Positions 22,349 to 35,441 of a stretch of 64,000 nt of DNA are shown piece after piece. Position numbers and translations under genes: made by a program. Every line of letters begins with the position of its first letter. Position 1 is the first letter of the stretch. The notes under the pieces are model-generated. The model made no database searches. It had not been told where the DNA came from and saw only the letters and a program-made list of their open reading frames with translations. Location: the NCBI RefSeq assembly GCF_000004195.4, contig NC_030685.2, positions 58,900,048-58,964,047 on the forward strand, written 5' to 3'. The stretch is from Xenopus tropicalis. Its lineage: Eukaryota > Chordata > Amphibia > Anura > Pipidae.

Positions 22349-22536
22349 CTGTAAAGATTATCCTATAATATGCTCCCTTTTAATAAAATAATGAACAACT
22401 GACTACCACAGATGAATATGATGCGTTCTACTGATAAAATGTACATATTGTATTATTCGGTCCTTTTATTTTGTTGATATAAGCCATATTAACATAACAT
22501 AATAAAAGTTAATGTAAAGGTGAACAACCCCTTTAA

Positions 22537-22946
22537 AGGACAAGGAAAGGTTAAGTCACTTGGTGGTGCCAAAATGTTAGGCACTTTAATCGCTTACCTT
22601 GTTAGGAGAAAATTGCACCAGCCCGGGGTACCTGTAGCGAGTGCTTCCTCCTTCCGTATTCACGCTGCCGGCAAATTCCCGGGACAATCGCATGCGCAGT
22701 AGAGTGAAAGGCTGACTTTATAGTTTAAGTTTGGCTTTTTCACTCTACTGCGCATGTGTGTGCATGTGTGCGCGCGTGTGCATGTGTGCGCGCGTGAGCA
22801 AAGCAGGAAGCGCTCGCAGCTACCCCGGGCTGGTGCAGTTCTCTCCGAACAGGGGCACCAGCCCGGGGTAAAAGGTAGGCGATTTAAGTCACTTGGGGGT
22901 GCCAAACATTTTGGCACCCCCAAGTGACTTAGCCTTTCCTTCTCCT
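22537..22946. mobile_element. TTAA-flanked foldback MITE, unit 2 copy
   Basis: Same element and position as in unit 1, with both inner arms (CACCAGCCCGGGG and CCCCGGGCTGGTG) present. A GTGTGCATGTGTGCGCGC expansion occupies the loop side. Confidence 0.85.
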
Positions 22947-23165
22947 TTAACTAACAGTGAACTAACAGATGTCATAAATGATTTGTTAAATGGCTTTAAT
23001 TCACTTTCAAAATCCTCAGTGTCTCCTTATCACCTGGCACACATGGCTACTTATCATAGGGACAAATGGAATCCTGTTACTAATACATTATCCCTTGTTA
23101 CTTATAATCTGTGTTTTGTTGTGCTTTTCATTTCTCATGTTTTTAAAGCTTACATTTCTGTGATA

Positions 23166-23493
23166 CAGGTATGGGACCCATTATCCAGAATGCTCGGGAC
23201 CAAGGGTATTCCGGATAAGGGGTCTTTCCGTAATTTGGATCTCAATACCTTAAGTCTACTAAAAAATCAATAAAACATTAATTAAACCCAATATGATTGT
23301 TTTGCCTCCAATAAGGGGTAATTATATCTTAGTTGGGATCAAGTACAAGGTTCTGTTTTATTTCTACATAGAAAAAGGAAATCAGTTTTAAAATTCTGAA
23401 TTATTTGATTAAAATGGAGTCTATGGGAGATGGGCATTCCGTAATTCGGAGCTTTCTGGATAACGGGTTTCCGGATAAGGGGTCCAATACCTG
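23166..23493. mobile_element. TA-flanked MITE, 328 bp, unit 2 only
   Basis: Ends CAGGTATGGGACC and GGTCCAATACCTG, flanked by TA at 23164-23165 and 23494-23495. Units 1, 3, 4 and 5 have the empty site GTGATACAATGTAAT. The TA duplication suggests a Tc1/mariner-related mover. Many diverged relatives lie between 35.5 and 39.1 kb and between 60.8 and 63.5 kb. Confidence 0.9.
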
Positions 23494-25884
23494 TACAATG
23501 TAATACAAACCCTCTCAACCCCTTTCATTGTGATGGATTCTGGGAAGTCTCTCTGTTATACTACCCAGAGTTTCAGAATCCAGGTAAATCCAGGTAATCT
23601 GTTTAACTGACACCCTACATTCCTCTTTACATCTACAAGTACAGTAAGCATTGTGGTTGCAAGTAGTTGCATTTTTCCAGTACAAATGATGTCAATTCCA
23701 GTGTTTGAACTGAGAGTGCTGCATTTATCTGATTCTTTAGACACAAGTGCACTTGAGTCCACATTCCTGTCCACATTTTTCCCATTTTCTGTGTCAAATT
23801 TTCCGCCAATGGCGAAACACAGACATTTGCTGCAAATTGCCCATCACTAGTCAACAGTTCGAACCAGATCAGAATGCTTTCATGCATTCAGTGCACTATT
23901 TTTAAAGGGACAGTTCACCTTCAAATGAACTTGTCCATTGGTCTTAATTTTTAATTTTTTAATGATTTCCTCTTGTGATTTTTTCAGGGTTTTAGATAAA
24001 GGTGACTAGCAAAAAAATGATTGCTCTGTAAAACTATTTTATTGTTTTTTATTTTTATTGCTTAATTGTGTATTTGGGCCCTCTCTTATCTTCCAGTCTC
24101 TCATTCAAACCTCTGCATAGTTGCTAGGTTTATTTGGACCCTTGCAACCAGAAAGCTGAGAAATTCCTTGAAACTGGAGAGCTGCTGAACAAAAAGCGAA
24201 TAATTAAAAACACAAATAAGAAAAAATAAAGCCCAGGTGCAAATTGTCAGAATATCACTCTCTACGTCATACTAAAAGTAGATAAACTACTATGTTTGTA
24301 GCACCAGAGTAAAACTTTTGGCTGCTTTATAACAGACTTTAGCAGCTTCACCCAACATATCATGATAATTTCTTTGACTGTAAATTGTTAAAGCAACAAC
24401 ATCAACATCGCTCCAACTTCAACTTCACAAGAATTTTTTTAGGCAATTCCAGCTATATGAAACACAATACACTGTGTCACATTAATAAACATTAGAAGGG
24501 TGAAGTCATGCTAAACTGCTGCCAATCGGTACATTTATTGCCGTAAAGGTCTTTGTGTCCAAACACACTTCTTCCACTGAGCATCCCGCATCTTCTGACG
24601 AATCACAAGTGTGCTATTGGTAGAGAGACAAGTCATTGCAGGGATACCTCAAATCAATAAAGAATCAATAGGTAAAAAGCTGTTTTTTTGTTTTATTTTA
24701 TTACCTGAAGGACTGCTGACTTTCTATTAAGTCATCAATATTATCATTTACTAGATTGCTTCTGTGTTCATTTTTGATTGTCTGGATGTGGAATTACTGC
24801 AAAAGAGATAATAAACAAACAGCTCCTCAGAATGTATGAAAACAAAACCAAGTAAAAAAAAGTCCAAGGGATATAAGGGAAGTTCCATGCTAAAGAATGC
24901 TGGGCAACATTTACTATTTGTGTTAAAAGAGATGGGTGTAGAAAAGCGCAGGAATTCGTGTTTTTTTCCACATATTTCATTCAATAACTATTGATTCCAA
25001 GCCCCTGAATTAAAAAATAAGCACCTGCTTTGAGGCCACACATTTTACTCCCGAGCTACTGGTTGGGGACCACTGCATAGAACAACGCTTATCATCATGG
25101 CTCTTATTTGGTGTTGTAAGACCACCTCAACCTCTGTTGTTCTCAATAAAAGATCAATATTCAATATTATCATGACTTCGTGTTTAAATAAATTTGTATT
25201 TTGTCATAATCTGGATTCACAATTTATTTTGTTGATATTTATTCAGTTCTTTGTTTTTAAATGAAGTTATTTTATGGGTTGGTTTTAACACCTGACAACA
25301 CATTACATGTCCCAATGAGAAAAAAGGAGATTACTAATTGATGGGATGGTGTAGAAGTTGTGTGTTGGTGTGACTAGTTTGTATGTCAGTATAACAGTAT
25401 GGTATAATGGTATATGCAAATGGAATAATTTGAACCTAAAACATCTGGTCCTCAACAAAGACAAATAAATTGCACCAATGAAACACTACTTCACTCATAG
25501 TCTCACCATTGGTTGAATTAGCACACGTTTATACCTGTGAGCAGTAACACCACTTCAAGGCTTCAACCTTGATACTGGCAATTCACACACCATTCACACC
25601 GGGTGTAACGCCCCAGGGGATATTCCATGTGAATAATTTGTCATTGGGTCCCCTTAGCGAAATGCCAACTCACTTGTAACACAAAACACGACAAACAGGA
25701 CAATAACAAGGACAACACAAGTGGCTTAAAATGCACATGTCTATGAAGTCCTACACTATGCTCATTTAACTTCAACTAAACTTCAAGGAGAAGATTAAAA
25801 ATTCCCATCTGAAGCTGCTGCCAATTTGCCCCTAATAGGAAAAAAACCCTTGGCCTGATTTGTATTCCCCAACCATGTACTTAC

Positions 25885-26842
25885 TGTTCTTGGTAGAATG
25901 GGGGTTGTAATCTTTCCTCCTCCAGTTACACCCAATCGATGGATTCATAAAATGGCTGCCACCTGATATCTTTTCGCACACCAAGTAGTTGCTTCGGATT
26001 CTTTTTGAGTAGCTAATGGATCAATGGACAATTATTTGAATTCCAGCAACTTAGCAGAAATGGAGGAAAAATACAGTGTATATTTGTGAATGTTAAGTAT
26101 TTCTATCCTACTGTTGCTACCAACCTTTCCCAGATGTGTCATCATCTAGCCAGTCAGGTATCCAAGGCTCAGATTAAAAAAAACAACAGCCCATATAAAT
26201 CAAAATGTGGCTGTAAATAATTATTTGCGTAACAGTGGAACCACTATCTCTTTGACAGGCATTAGCTGGAATATAGATTCTATTCTATTGTCCTGGGCAC
26301 ATTCTCTTATAAATTAGTAAATTTACTGTATTTTAATGGCTTACCTCTGGGGCCATATATTTCAGGGTTCCGGCCCAGCCAGTGGTGGTATCATCTAGAG
26401 AGATGTTCTGTTTTGCCAGACCGAAATCTGACATTTTAACATGGCCTACAACAAATAGATATCACGGGAGCACTTACCGGTCAGCTCTGTCTTGCTCAAC
26501 GTATTTGCTGACACCCAGACAGCACGAATCCATCAGAAAAAATAAAGTATACGGAGCAATAGTATTGCTCCGTAAACTTTATTTTAACATGGCCTTCATG
26601 GTCAAGTAAGATGTTCTGGGGTTCGTGGTCTCTGCAATTTAGAGAATAAAGAAATTACAAAATTAAGACAAGAGCTGCTGATTTGCAAAGCAACCTGTGT
26701 ATAGCTTCTGCTGTAGAATGTTATAGAAATAAAAAAAAAGTCTATCCTGACCGATGGATAATACCCTTGCAATGTAGGAATTGCAGGCTGCATATCATCT
26801 CTGCAGAATGGAACCCTTTAAACATGGAAACAATGGTTAACT
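25885..26842 (-). pseudogene. Protein kinase pseudogene, copy 3
   Basis: Exon a 26842-26752 is intact. Exon b 26631-26345 is interrupted by a 134-bp retro-insertion (26447-26580) plus its duplicated target. Exon c is reduced to about 48 nt (26172-26125). Exon d is 26012-25885 with the stop after IDWV shared by all copies. The interruptions make this copy non-functional. Identical by eye to copy 4. Confidence 0.8.
26447..26580. mobile_element. 134-bp retro-insertion in kinase exon b, unit 3
   Basis: Flanked by the 14-bp duplication ATTTTAACATGGCC (26433-26446 and 26581-26594), a length typical of target-primed retrotransposition. It ends in a hairpin with GGAGCAATA and TATTGCTCC. Absent from the same exon in unit 1. 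Family not recognised. Confidence 0.75.
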
Positions 26843-27030
26843 CTGTAAAGATTATCCTATAATATGCTCTCTTTTAATAAAATAATGAAGAACTGACTAC
26901 CACAGATGAATATGATGCGTTCTACTGATAAAATGTACATATTGTATTATTCGGTCCTTTTATTTTGTTGATATAAGCCATAATAACATAACATAATAAA
27001 AGTTAATGTAAAGGTAAACAACCCCTTTAA

Positions 27031-27422
27031 AGGACAAGGAAAGGCTAAGTCACTTGGTGGTGCCAAAATGTTAGGCACTTTAATCGCTTACCTTGTTAGG
27101 AGAAAATTGCACCAGCCCGGGGTACCTGTAGCGAGCGCTTCCTCCTTCCGTATTCGCGCTGCCGGCAAATTCCCGGGACAATCGCATGTGCAGTAGAGTG
27201 AAAGGCTGACTTTATAGTTTAAGTTTGGCTTTTTCACTCTACTGCGAATGCGTGTGCATGTGTGCGCGCGTGAGCAAAGCAGGAAGCGCTCGCAGCTACC
27301 CCGGGCTGGTGCAGTTCTCTCTGAACAGGGGCACCAGCCCGGGGTAAAAGGTAGGCGATTTAAGTCACTTGGGGGTGCCAAACATTTTGGCACCCCCAAG
27401 TGACTTAGCCTTTCCTTCTCCT
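27031..27422. mobile_element. TTAA-flanked foldback MITE, unit 3 copy
   Basis: Same element at the homologous position, TTAA at 27027-27030 and 27423-27426. Confidence 0.85.
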
Positions 27423-30030
27423 TTAACTAACAGTGAACTAACAGATGTCATAAATGATTTGTTAAATGGCTTTAATTCACTTTCAAAATCCTCAGTGTCT
27501 CCTTATCACCTGGCACACATGGCTACTTATCATAGGGACAAATGGAATCCTGTTACTAATACATTATCCCTTGTTACTTATAATCTGTGTTTTGTTGTGC
27601 TTTTCATTTCTCATGTTTTTAAAGCTTACATTTCTGTGATACAATGTAATACAAACCCTCTCAACCCCTTTCATTGTGATTGATTCTGGGAAGTCTCTCT
27701 GTTATACTACCCAGAGTTTCAGAATCCAGGTAAATCCAGGTAATCTGTTTAACTGACACCCCACATTCCTCTTTACATCTACAAGTACAGTAAGCATTGT
27801 GGTTGCAAGTAGTTGCATTTTTCCAGTACAAATGATGTCAATTCCAGTGTTTGAACTGAGAGTGCTGCATTTATCTGATTCTTTAGACACAAGTGCACTT
27901 GAGTCCACATTCCTGTCCACATTTTTCCCATTTTCTGTGTCAAATTTTCCGCCAATGGCGAAACACAGACATTTGCTGCAAATTGCCCATCACTAGTCAA
28001 CAGTTCGAACCAGATCAGAATGCTTTCATGCATTCAGTGCACTATTTTTAAAGGGACAGTTCACCTTCAAATGAACTTGTCCATTGGTCTTAATTTTTAA
28101 TTTTTTAATGATTTCCTCTTGTGATTTTTTCAGGGTTTTAGATAAAGGTGACTAGCAAAAAAATGATTGCTCTGTAAAACTATTTTATTGTTTTTTATTT
28201 TTATTGCTTAATTGTGTATTTGGGCCCTCTCTTATCTTCCAGTCTCTCATTCAAACCTCTGCATAGTTGCTAGGTTTATTTGGACCCTTGCAACCAGAAA
28301 GCTGAGAAATTCCTTGAAACTGGAGAGCTGCTGAACAAAAAGCGAATAATTAAAAACACAAATAAGAAAAAATAAAGCCCAGGTGCAAATTGTCAGAATA
28401 TCACTCTCTACGTCATACTAAAAGTAGATAAACTACTATGTTTGTAGCACCAGAGTAAAACTTTTGGCTGCTTTATAACAGACTTTAGCAGCTTCACCCA
28501 ACATATCATGATAATTTCTTTGACTGTAAATTGTTAAAGCAACAACATCAACATCGCTCCAACTTCAACTTCACAAGAATTTTTTTAGGCAATTCCAGCT
28601 ATATGAAACACAATACACTGTGTCACATTAATAAACATTAGAAGGGTGAAGTCATGCTAAACTGCTGCCAATCGGTACATTTATTGCCGTAAAGGTCTTT
28701 GTGTCCAAACACACTTCTTCCACTGAGCATCCCGCATCTTCTGACGAATCACAAGTGTGCTATTGGTAGAGAGACAAGTCATTGCAGGGATACCTCAAAT
28801 CAATAAAGAATCAATAGGTAAAAAGCTGTTTTTTTGTTTTATTTTATTACCTGAAGGACTGCTGACTTTCTATTAAGTCATCAATATTATCATTTACTAG
28901 ATTGCTTCTGTGTTCATTTTTGATTGTCTGGATGTGGAATTACTGCAAAAGAGATAATAAACAAACAGCTCCTCAGAATGTATGAAAACAAAACCAAGTA
29001 AAAAAAAGTCCAAGGGATATAAGGGAAGTTCCATGCTAAAGAATGCTGGGCAACATTTACTATTTGTGTTAAAAGAGATGGGTGTAGAAAAGCGCAGGAA
29101 TTCGTGTTTTTTTCCACATATTTCATTCAATAACTATTGATTCCAAGCCCCTGAATTAAAAAATAAGCACCTGCTTTGAGGCCACACATTTTACTCCCGA
29201 GCTACTGGTTGGGGACCACTGCATAGAACAACGCTTATCATCATGGCTCTTATTTGGTGTTGTAAGACCACCTCAACCTCTGTTGTTCTCAATAAAAGAT
29301 CAATATTCAATATTATCATGACTTCGTGTTTAAATAAATTTGTATTTTGTCATAATCTGGATTCACAATTTATTTTGTTGATATTTATTCAGTTCTTTGT
29401 TTTTAAATGAAGTTATTTTATGGGTTGGTTTTAACACCTGACAACACATTACATGTCCCAATGAGAAAAAAGGAGATTACTAATTGATGGGATGGTGTAG
29501 AAGTTGTGTGTTGGTGTGACTAGTTTGTATGTCAGTATAACAGTATGGTATAATGGTATATGCAAATGGAATAATTTGAACCTAAAACATCTGGTCCTCA
29601 ACAAAGACAAATAAATTGCACCAATGAAACACTACTTCACTCATAGTCTCACCATTGGTTGAATTAGCACACGTTTATACCTGTGAGCAGTAACACCACT
29701 TCAAGGCTTCAACCTTGATACTGGCAATTCACACACCATTCACACCGGGTGTAACGCCCCAGGGGATATTCCATGTGAATAATTTGTCATTGGGTCCCCT
29801 TAGCGAAATGCCAACTCACTTGTAACACAAAACACGACAAACAGGACAATAACAAGGACAACACAAGTGGCTTAAAATGCACATGTCTATGAAGTCCTAC
29901 ACTATGCTCATTTAACTTCAACTAAACTTCAAGGAGAAGATTAAAAATTCCCATCTGAAGCTGCTGCCAATTTGCCCCTAATAGGAAAAAAACCCTTGGC
30001 CTGATTTGTATTCCCCAACCATGTACTTAC

Positions 30031-30988
30031 TGTTCTTGGTAGAATGGGGGTTGTAATCTTTCCTCCTCCAGTTACACCCAATCGATGGATTCATAAAATG
30101 GCTGCCACCTGATATCTTTTCGCACACCAAGTAGTTGCTTCGGATTCTTTTTGAGTAGCTAATGGATCAATGGACAATTATTTGAATTCCAGCAACTTAG
30201 CAGAAATGGAGGAAAAATACAGTGTATATTTGTGAATGTTAAGTATTTCTATCCTACTGTTGCTACCAACCTTTCCCAGATGTGTCATCATCTAGCCAGT
30301 CAGGTATCCAAGGCTCAGATTAAAAAAAACAACAGCCCATATAAATCAAAATGTGGCTGTAAATAATTATTTGCGTAACAGTGGAACCACTATCTCTTTG
30401 ACAGGCATTAGCTGGAATATAGATTCTATTCTATTGTCCTGGGCACATTCTCTTATAAATTAGTAAATTTACTGTATTTTAATGGCTTACCTCTGGGGCC
30501 ATATATTTCAGGGTTCCGGCCCAGCCAGTGGTGGTATCATCTAGAGAGATGTTCTGTTTTGCCAGACCGAAATCTGACATTTTAACATGGCCTACAACAA
30601 ATAGATATCACGGGAGCACTTACCGGTCAGCTCTGTCTTGCTCAACGTATTTGCTGACACCCAGACAGCACGAATCCATCAGAAAAAATAAAGTATACGG
30701 AGCAATAGTATTGCTCCGTAAACTTTATTTTAACATGGCCTTCATGGTCAAGTAAGATGTTCTGGGGTTCGTGGTCTCTGCAATTTAGAGAATAAAGAAA
30801 TTACAAAATTAAGACAAGAGCTGCTGATTTGCAAAGCAACCTGTGTATAGCTTCTGCTGTAGAATGTTATAGAAATAAAAAAAAAGTCTATCCTGACCGA
30901 TGGATAATACCCTTGCAATGTAGGAATTGCAGGCTGCATATCATCTCTGCAGAATGGAACCCTTTAAACATGGAAACAATGGTTAACT
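30031..30988 (-). pseudogene. Protein kinase pseudogene, copy 4
   Basis: Exon a 30988-30898, exon b 30777-30491 interrupted at 30593-30726, exon c remnant 30318-30271, exon d 30158-30031. It carries the same lesions as copy 3 at an offset of 4146 bp. It therefore arose by duplication after the lesions formed. Confidence 0.8.
30593..30726. mobile_element. 134-bp retro-insertion in kinase exon b, unit 4
   Basis: Identical insertion and duplication (30579-30592, 30727-30740), inherited through the 4146-bp duplication. Confidence 0.75.
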
Positions 30989-31176
30989 CTGTAAAGATTA
31001 TCCTATAATATGCTCTCTTTTAATAAAATAATGAAGAACTGACTACCACAGATGAATATGATGCGTTCTACTGATAAAATGTACATATTGTATTATTCGG
31101 TCCTTTTATTTTGTTGATATAAGCCATAATAACATAACATAATAAAAGTTAATGTAAAGGTAAACAACCCCTTTAA

Positions 31177-31568
31177 AGGACAAGGAAAGGCTAAGTCACT
31201 TGGTGGTGCCAAAATGTTAGGCACTTTAATCGCTTACCTTGTTAGGAGAAAATTGCACCAGCCCGGGGTACCTGTAGCGAGCGCTTCCTCCTTCCGTATT
31301 CGCGCTGCCGGCAAATTCCCGGGACAATCGCATGTGCAGTAGAGTGAAAGGCTGACTTTATAGTTTAAGTTTGGCTTTTTCACTCTACTGCGAATGCGTG
31401 TGCATGTGTGCGCGCGTGAGCAAAGCAGGAAGCGCTCGCAGCTACCCCGGGCTGGTGCAGTTCTCTCTGAACAGGGGCACCAGCCCGGGGTAAAAGGTAG
31501 GCGATTTAAGTCACTTGGGGGTGCCAAACATTTTGGCACCCCCAAGTGACTTAGCCTTTCCTTCTCCT
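31177..31568. mobile_element. TTAA-flanked foldback MITE, unit 4 copy
   Basis: Copy of the unit 3 element at an offset of 4146 bp. Confidence 0.85.
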
Positions 31569-33071
31569 TTAACTAACAGTGAACTAACAGATGTCATAAA
31601 TGATTTGTTAAATGGCTTTAATTCACTTTCAAAATCCTCAGTGTCTCCTTATCACCTGGCACACATGGCTACTTATCATAGGGACAAATGGAATCCTGTT
31701 ACTAATACATTATCCCTTGTTACTTATAATCTGTGTTTTGTTGTGCTTTTCATTTCTCATGTTTTTAAAGCTTACATTTCTGTGATACAATGTAATACAA
31801 ACCCTCTCAACCCCTTTCATTGTGATGGATTCTGGGAAGTCTCTCTGTTATACTACCCAGAGTTTCAGAATCCAGGTAAATCCAGGTAATCTGTTTAACT
31901 GACACCCCACATTCCTCTTTACATCTACAAGTACAGTAAGCATTGTGGTTGCAAGTAGTTGCATTTTTCCAGTACAAATGATGTCAATTCCAGTGTTTGA
32001 ACTGAGAGTGCTGCATTTATCTGATTCTTTAGACACAAGTGCACTTGAGTCCACATTCCTGTCCACATTCCTCCCATTTTCTGTGTCAAATTTTCCGCCA
32101 ATGGCGAAACACTGACATTTGCTGCAAATTGCCCATCACTAGTCAACAGTTCGAACCAGATCAGAATGCTTTCATGCATTCAGTGCACTATTTTTAAAGG
32201 GACAGTTCACCTTCAAATGAACTTGTCCATTGGTCTTAATTTTTAAATGATTTCTTCTTGTGATGTTTTCAGGGTTTTAGATAGAGGTGACTAGCAAAAA
32301 AAATGATTGCTCTGTAAGACTATTTTATTGTTTTTTATTTTTATTGCTTAATTGTGTATTTGGGCCCTCTCTTATCTTCCAGTCTCTCATTCAAACCACT
32401 GCATAGTTGCTAGGTTTATTTGGACCCTTGCAACCAGAAAGCTGAGAAATTCTTTGAAACTGGAGAGCTGCTGAACAAAAAGCGAATAATTAAAAACACA
32501 GATAACAAAAAATGAAGCCCAGGTGCAAATTGTCAGAATATCACTCTCTACGTCATACTAAAAGTAGATAAACTACTATGTTTGTAGCACCAGAGTAAAA
32601 CTTTTGGCTGCTTTATAACAGACTTTAGCAGCTTCACCCAACATATCATGATAATTTCTTTGACTGTAAATTGTTAAAGCAACAACATCAACATCGCTCC
32701 AACTTCAACTTCACAAGAATTTTTTTAGGCAATTCCAGCTATATGAAACACAATACACTGTGTCACATTAGTAAACATTAGAAGGGTGAAGTCACGCTAA
32801 ACTGCTGCCAATCGGTACATTTATTGCCGTAAAGGTCTTTGTGTCCAAACACACTTCTTCCACTGAGCATCCCGCATCTTCTGACGAATCACAAGTGTGC
32901 TATTGGTAGAGAGACAAGTCATTGCAGGGATACCTCAAATCAATAAAGAATCAATAGGTAAAAAGCTGTTTTTTTGTTTTTTTTTATTACCTGAAGGACT
33001 GCTGACTTTCTATTAAGTCATCAATATTCTCATTTACTAGATTGCTTCTGTGTTCATTTTTGATTGTCTGG

Positions 33072-33094
33072 AAACATGGAAACAATGGTTAACT
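33072..33094 (-). pseudogene. Protein kinase pseudogene, copy 5 (exon a remnant only)
   Basis: Only the 5' part of exon a remains beside its acceptor (TTTACAG on the minus strand). The rest of the kinase region is missing because units 4 and 5 are fused here. Confidence 0.6.
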
Positions 33095-33565
33095 CTGTAA
33101 AGATTATCCTATAATATGCTCCCTTTTAATAAAATAATGAATAACTGACTACCACAGATGAATATGATGCGTTCTACTGTTAAAATGTACATATTGTATT
33201 ATTCGGTCCTTTTATTTTGTACTATAATTTTTAATAATTTTTTCAATAATTTTCATGACCAAAAGTCATTTTACACAATAAATATGACATTAAAGTTATA
33301 TCATAACAAAAAAACAAAACAGAAGGTTATAACTAACTGTTGGACTATGGGCTGTCTGGTGGTATCTTTAACTATCCCTAGTCTGGGGGTGCTGATCCCC
33401 CTTTTCCTCCTTGGCAGAACCTTAGCTGCTTAGCTAGTTGGCCTTCTCCTATCTTTCGCTAACTAGAATGAGGTCCACAGAACCTTACTTACCTATGTAG
33501 TGCTGATATAAGCCATAATAACATAACATAATAAAAGTTAATGTAAAGGTGAACAACCCCTTTAT

Positions 33566-33947
33566 AGGACAAGGAAAGGCTAAGTCACTTGGGGGTGCCA
33601 AAATGTTAGGCACTTTAATTGCTTACCTTGTTAGGAGAAAATTGCACCAGCCCGGGGTACCTGTAGCAAGCGCTTCCTCCTTCCGTATTCGCGCTGCCGG
33701 CAAATTCCCGGGACAATCGCATGTGCAGTAAAGTGAAAGGCTGACTTTATAGTTTAAGTTTGGCTTTTTCACTCTACTGTGCATGCGTGCGCATGTGTGC
33801 GAAGCAGGAAGCTCTCGCAGCTACCCCGGGCTGGTGCAGTTCTCTCCGAACAGGGGCACCAGCCCGGGGTAAAAGGTAGGCGATTTAAGTCACTTGGGGG
33901 TGCCTAACATTTTGGCACCCCCAAGTGACTTAGCCTTTCCTTCTCCT
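33566..33947. mobile_element. TTAA-flanked foldback MITE, unit 5 copy
   Basis: Same element; the left TTAA is mutated to TTATA. It has a shorter GTGTGC loop than unit 2. Confidence 0.82.
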
Positions 33948-35351
33948 TTAACTAACAGTGAACTAACAGATGTCATAAATGATTTGTTAAATGGCCTTAA
34001 TTCACTTTCAAAATCCTCAGTGTCTCCTTATCACTTGGCACACATGGCTACTTATCATAGGGACAAATGGAATCCTGTTACTAATACATTATCCCTTGTT
34101 ACTTATAATCTGTGTTTTGTTGTGCTTTTCATTTCTCATGTTTTTAAAGCTTACATTTCTGTGATACAATGTAATACAAACCCTCTCAACCCCTTTCATT
34201 GTGATGGATTCTGGGAAGTCTCTCTGTTATACTACCCAGAGTTTCAAAATCCAGGTAAATCCAGGTAATCTGGTTAACTGACACCCTACATTCCTCTTTA
34301 CATCTACAAGTGCAGTAAGCATCCAACATTTCAGCATTGTTGTTGCAAGGAGTAGTTGCATTTTTCCAGTACAAATGATGTCAATTCCAGTGTTTGAACT
34401 GAGAGTGCCGCATTTACCTGATTCTTTAGACACAAGTGCACTTGAGTCCACATTCCTCCCATTTTCTTTGCCAAATTTGCTGCAAATTGCCCATCACTAG
34501 TCAACAGTTCGAACCAGATCAGAATGCTTTCATGCATTCAGTGCACTATTTTTAAAGGGACAGTTCACCTTCAAATTAACTTGTCAATTGGTCTTAATTT
34601 TTTTATTTTTTAATGATTTCTTCTTGTGATTTTTTCAGGGTTTTAGATGGAGGAGACTAGCAAAAAAATGATTGCTCTGTAAGACTATTTTATTGTTTTT
34701 TATTTTTATTGCTTAATTGTGTATTTGGGCCCTCTCTTATCTTCCAGTCTCTCATTCAAACCACTGCATAGTTGCTAGGTTTATTTGGACCCTTGCAACC
34801 AGAAAGCTGAGAAATTCCTTGAAACTGGAGAGCTGCTGAACAAAAAGCGAATAATTAAAAACACAAATAAGAAAAAATGAAGCCAAATTGCAAATTGTCA
34901 GAATATCACTCTCTACGTCATATTAAAAGTAGATAAACTACTATGTTTGTAGCACCAGAGTAAAACTTTTGGCTGCTTTATAACAGACTTTAGCAGCTTC
35001 ACCCAACATATCATGATAATTTCTTTTACTGTAAATTGTTAAAGCAACAACTTCAACTTCAAAATAATTTTTTTAGGCAATTCCAGCTATATGAAACCCA
35101 ATACACTGTGTCACATTAGTAAACATTAGAAGGGTGAAGTCACGCTAAACTGCTGCCAATCGGTACATTTATTTCCGTAAATGTCTTTGTGTCCAAACAC
35201 ACTTTTTGCACTTGTGCATAGTTGCACTGAGCATCCCGCATCTTCTGACGAATCACAAGTGTGCTATTGGTAGAGAGACAAGTCATTGCAGGGATACCTC
35301 AAATCAATAAAGAATCAATAGGTAAAAAGCTGTTTTGTTTTTTTTTATTAC

Positions 35352-35441
35352 CTGAAGGACTGCTGACTGCCTATTAAGTCATCAATATTCTCATTTACTA
35401 GATTGCTTCTGTGTTGTTGATTCTGTCTGGATGTGGATTTA
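35352..35441 (-). other. Candidate exon (90 nt) in unit 5
   Basis: Flanked by TTTTGCAG and GTAATAAA on the minus strand and open in one frame here (STSRQNQQHRSNLVNENIDD). The homologous segment has a stop in that frame in units 1-3. In unit 4 the unit ends within it. It might be an upstream linker exon of the kinase gene; this is speculative. Confidence 0.25.

Larger units (their letters stand above)
20440..25031. repeat. Tandem array unit 2
   Basis: 4592 bp, starting at the same GAGGCCACAC word as unit 1. Holds kinase exons with their own deletions and a TA-flanked MITE (23166-23493) unique to this unit. Its right part, from about 23.6 kb on, matches unit 3 almost perfectly at an offset of 4146 bp. 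Confidence 0.92.
25032..29177. repeat. Tandem array unit 3
   Basis: 4146 bp. Nearly identical to unit 4 in its left part and to unit 2 in its right part, showing that a 4146-bp segment was duplicated with breakpoints inside the unit. Carries a 134-bp retro-insertion in kinase exon b. Confidence 0.92.
29178..33071. repeat. Tandem array unit 4 (3' truncated)
   Basis: Matches unit 3 at an offset of 4146 bp until about 31.9 kb, then diverges slightly. It breaks off at about 33071 (TTTTGATTGTCTGG), where sequence jumps to the AAACATGGAAACAATGG position of the next unit. The two units are therefore fused by a deletion. Confidence 0.9.

Noticed and set aside
22893..23273. Recurrent ~124-aa plus-strand frame starting MGVPNILAPPSDL (also near 27369, 31515, 33894)
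   Set aside because: Starts in the foldback MITE arm and reads into intronic unit sequence. It is repeated only because the unit is repeated, and no domain was seen.
11631..31000. A working kinase gene in the tandem array
   Set aside because: Every copy has at least one frameshift, deletion or insertion in a core exon, plus the shared stop after IDWV, and no N-lobe exons were found.
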